Below, in pieces: positions 6,419 through 7,230 of a stretch of DNA of 7,230 nucleotides; the first letter of the stretch is position 1; each line of letters opens with the position of its first letter. The notes under the pieces are model-generated. The model searched no databases and had not been told where the DNA came from. It saw nothing but the letters and a program-made list of their open reading frames with translations. Origin of the DNA: an uncultured Bacilli bacterium (lineage in GTDB: Bacteria; Bacillota_I; Bacilli_A; RF39; UBA660); the NCBI GenBank assembly GCA_934096785.1, contig CAKONA010000053.1, positions 1-7,230 on the forward strand. The letters run 5' to 3'. Both the position numbers and the translations under genes were made by a program.

Positions 6419-6544
6419 TTAGGCTCTATGATTATCATCAGTAACCATGAAACTTGATAGTGAGTACGCAAGTAATATACATAGTGCTAACACTATTGAA
6501 ATAACGCCTATATATCTTTTAGTAAAATCCATTATCTTTTTCAT
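6419..6544 (-). CDS. 41-residue single-pass membrane protein, function unknown
   Basis: The ATG at 6544 is preceded by AAGGAG at a spacing of 7 bases, and the frame runs 41 codons to TAA at 6421-6419. The protein starts MKKIMDFTKRYIG, continues with a hydrophobic helix VISIVLALCILLAYSLSSFMV (about residues 14-34, broken here by no charged residue), and ends TDDNHRA. Positive residues before and acidic residues after the helix predict an inside N-terminus and an outside C-terminus by the positive-inside rule. Cleavage after the helix is possible but no lipobox or clear signal peptidase site is seen. A good SD and a terminator immediately after the stop make it a convincing gene despite its size. 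It sits alone between two BspA-like surface-protein genes. I do not recognise a family; a small regulator, a toxin-like peptide or an export helper are all conceivable, and none is supported. Confidence 0.72.
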   Translation of the reverse strand: MKKIMDFTKRYIGVISIVLALCILLAYSLSSFMVTDDNHRA

Positions 6545-6574
6545 TTAATTGCTCCTTTTTTATATTCTTTCTTT

Positions 6575-6609
6575 ATGTTAAAGTTAACATTTAATTGTAT
6601 AAAGTGCAA
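6575..6609 (-). promoter_or_regulatory. Palindromic operator-like site with possible -35, upstream of the 41-residue gene
   Basis: ATGTTAA-CT-TTAACAT (6590-6575, minus strand) is a perfect 7-bp inverted repeat with a 2-base centre, lying 31 bases before the small ORF's start. TTGCAC (6609-6604) could be a -35, with a 17-base spacer to a weak TGTTAACTT extended -10 inside the palindrome. A repressor dimer bound there would block such a promoter. The palindrome is observed; the operator role is inference. Confidence 0.4.
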
Positions 6610-6667
6610 CTACATCTTAGGATAGTTTACTAATAAAGCGTTTAAAATACTACTTATACATAATTTT

Positions 6668-6695
6668 AAAGTTCACTATATTTCAAGTGAACTTT
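6668..6695. terminator. Perfect 10-bp inverted repeat after the partial BspA-like gene
   Basis: AAAGTTCACT and AGTGAACTTT flank an 8-base loop, starting 8 bases after the tandem stop TAATAA. On the minus strand the stem ends in TTT but continues AAAATT, so there is no proper T-run. It probably serves as a transcript end or 3' stabiliser for the gene at 6704, although it departs from the standard terminator form. Confidence 0.5.
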
Positions 6696-6703
6696 ACTAC
6701 TTA

Positions 6704-7230
6704 TTAATTTGTTTTTAATGTGAAGTATCCTGGATTTGCTGTTCCTCCATCTATATGAGCATATGTTTTATCAATCTTTGAACTATCAAATGTTGTACCA
6801 GCACTACCAACTAGACTAGTTGCTCCTGTAAACATTTGATACCCATCTGTAACTTTAGTGGTTACAAATTTATTACTTACATATATTGTTTTTAGGCTAC
6901 TTGAATTATAGAACATGTAACCCATGACAGTTACATTACTTGTATCAAAACTACTTAAATCTAGTGAAGCAGCATCACACAATTGAAACATACCATACAT
7001 ATTTGTCACGTTGCTTGTATCAAAACTACTTACATCTATTTTTGCTATTTTAGTATTTGCAAACATTGACTGCATACTAGTTGCACTGCTTGTATCCCAC
7101 TTACTTAAATCTAATGAATCCATACTAACAGCATTAAACATATCCCACATATTTGTAACACTACTCGTGTCCAAATTCTCAATTCCTATTATTTCAGTTG
7201 CAGATGCTTCTTTAAACATTTTTGCTACAC
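6704..7230 (-). CDS. BspA-like (DUF285) repeat surface protein, C-terminal part (5' end outside window)
   Basis: The frame is open to the right edge (the codons before the Met at 7219 read Val-Ala-Lys), so the ATG there is internal and about 175 codons of a longer protein are seen. It contains five visible BspA-type leucine-rich repeats of about 25 residues, with motifs such as SLDLSSFDTSNVT and repeated MF pairs, and then the divergent last unit with TIYVSNKF. A cap follows with GTTFDSSKIDKTYAHID and PGYFTLKTN. The last unit and cap align closely with those of the neighbouring 480-residue protein, so the two genes are paralogues from local duplication. By analogy the missing N-terminus probably has a SipW-type signal; that cannot be checked here. 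The gene ends in tandem stops TAATAA. There is no C-terminal wall anchor. Confidence 0.9.
   Translation of the reverse strand, partial: VAKMFKEASATEIIGIENLDTSSVTNMWDMFNAVSMDSLDLSKWDTSSATSMQSMFANTKIAKIDVSSFDTSNVTNMYGMFQLCDAASLDLSSFDTSNVTVMGYMFYNSSSLKTIYVSNKFVTTKVTDGYQMFTGATSLVGSAGTTFDSSKIDKTYAHIDGGTANPGYFTLKTN
6830..7219 (-). repeat. BspA repeat units in the partial surface-protein gene
   Basis: About five 75-78-bp units encoding the FDTSNVT-type leucine-rich repeat. Several share long near-identical DNA stretches with each other and with the array at 4994-5536, such as cttgtatcaaaactactta (plus strand) found in both genes. Confidence 0.8.

Overview
The window is strongly AT-rich, and every gene I can support lies on the minus strand, so transcription runs from high to low coordinates. 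A T-box leader in front of alaS, AAGGAGG-type ribosome binding sites, an rlmN-prpC pair and a SipW-dependent-type signal peptide on a BspA-like repeat protein all point to a Firmicute. It is most likely an uncultured, gut- or host-associated member of the Bacilli or a nearby lineage. The code is standard: all tryptophans in the long genes are TGG, and TGA is a stop, so this is not a code-4 Mollicute. The exact taxon is inference.

Layout from right to left (5' to 3' on the minus strand). (1) 7230-6704: the 3' part of a BspA-family repeat surface protein, running off the window edge. (2) 6544-6419: an unlisted 41-residue single-pass membrane protein with its own SD, a palindromic upstream site and a strong terminator. 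(3) 6313-4871: a complete 480-residue secreted BspA-like protein with a SipW-type signal, an extended -10 promoter and a terminator. (4) 4834-4611: a good promoter and an alanine-specific T-box riboswitch (specifier GCU, acceptor-pairing UGGU). (5) 4596-2851: alaS, encoding an unusually short 581-residue alanyl-tRNA synthetase. It keeps the catalytic core and the HxxxH/CxxxH editing domain but lacks the intervening beta-barrel and the whole C-Ala domain. (6) 2791-1: a compact gene string holding a radical SAM enzyme with a Twitch-like C-terminus, a small lipoprotein overlapping it by ATGA and broken by one in-frame TAA, then rlmN and the start of prpC.

The right half is a cell-surface module. 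The left half is translation and signalling housekeeping: alanine charging under tRNA control, 23S rRNA methylation, and the PP2C phosphatase that normally partners a PASTA Ser/Thr kinase, which would lie beyond position 1. The least ordinary items are the minimal AlaRS under an otherwise canonical T-box, the unassigned radical SAM-lipoprotein pair next to rlmN-prpC with a disrupted lipoprotein frame, and the tiny membrane protein between two surface-protein genes. I saw no complete new defence or mobile system, no CRISPR array, no tRNA or rRNA, and no supportable plus-strand gene.
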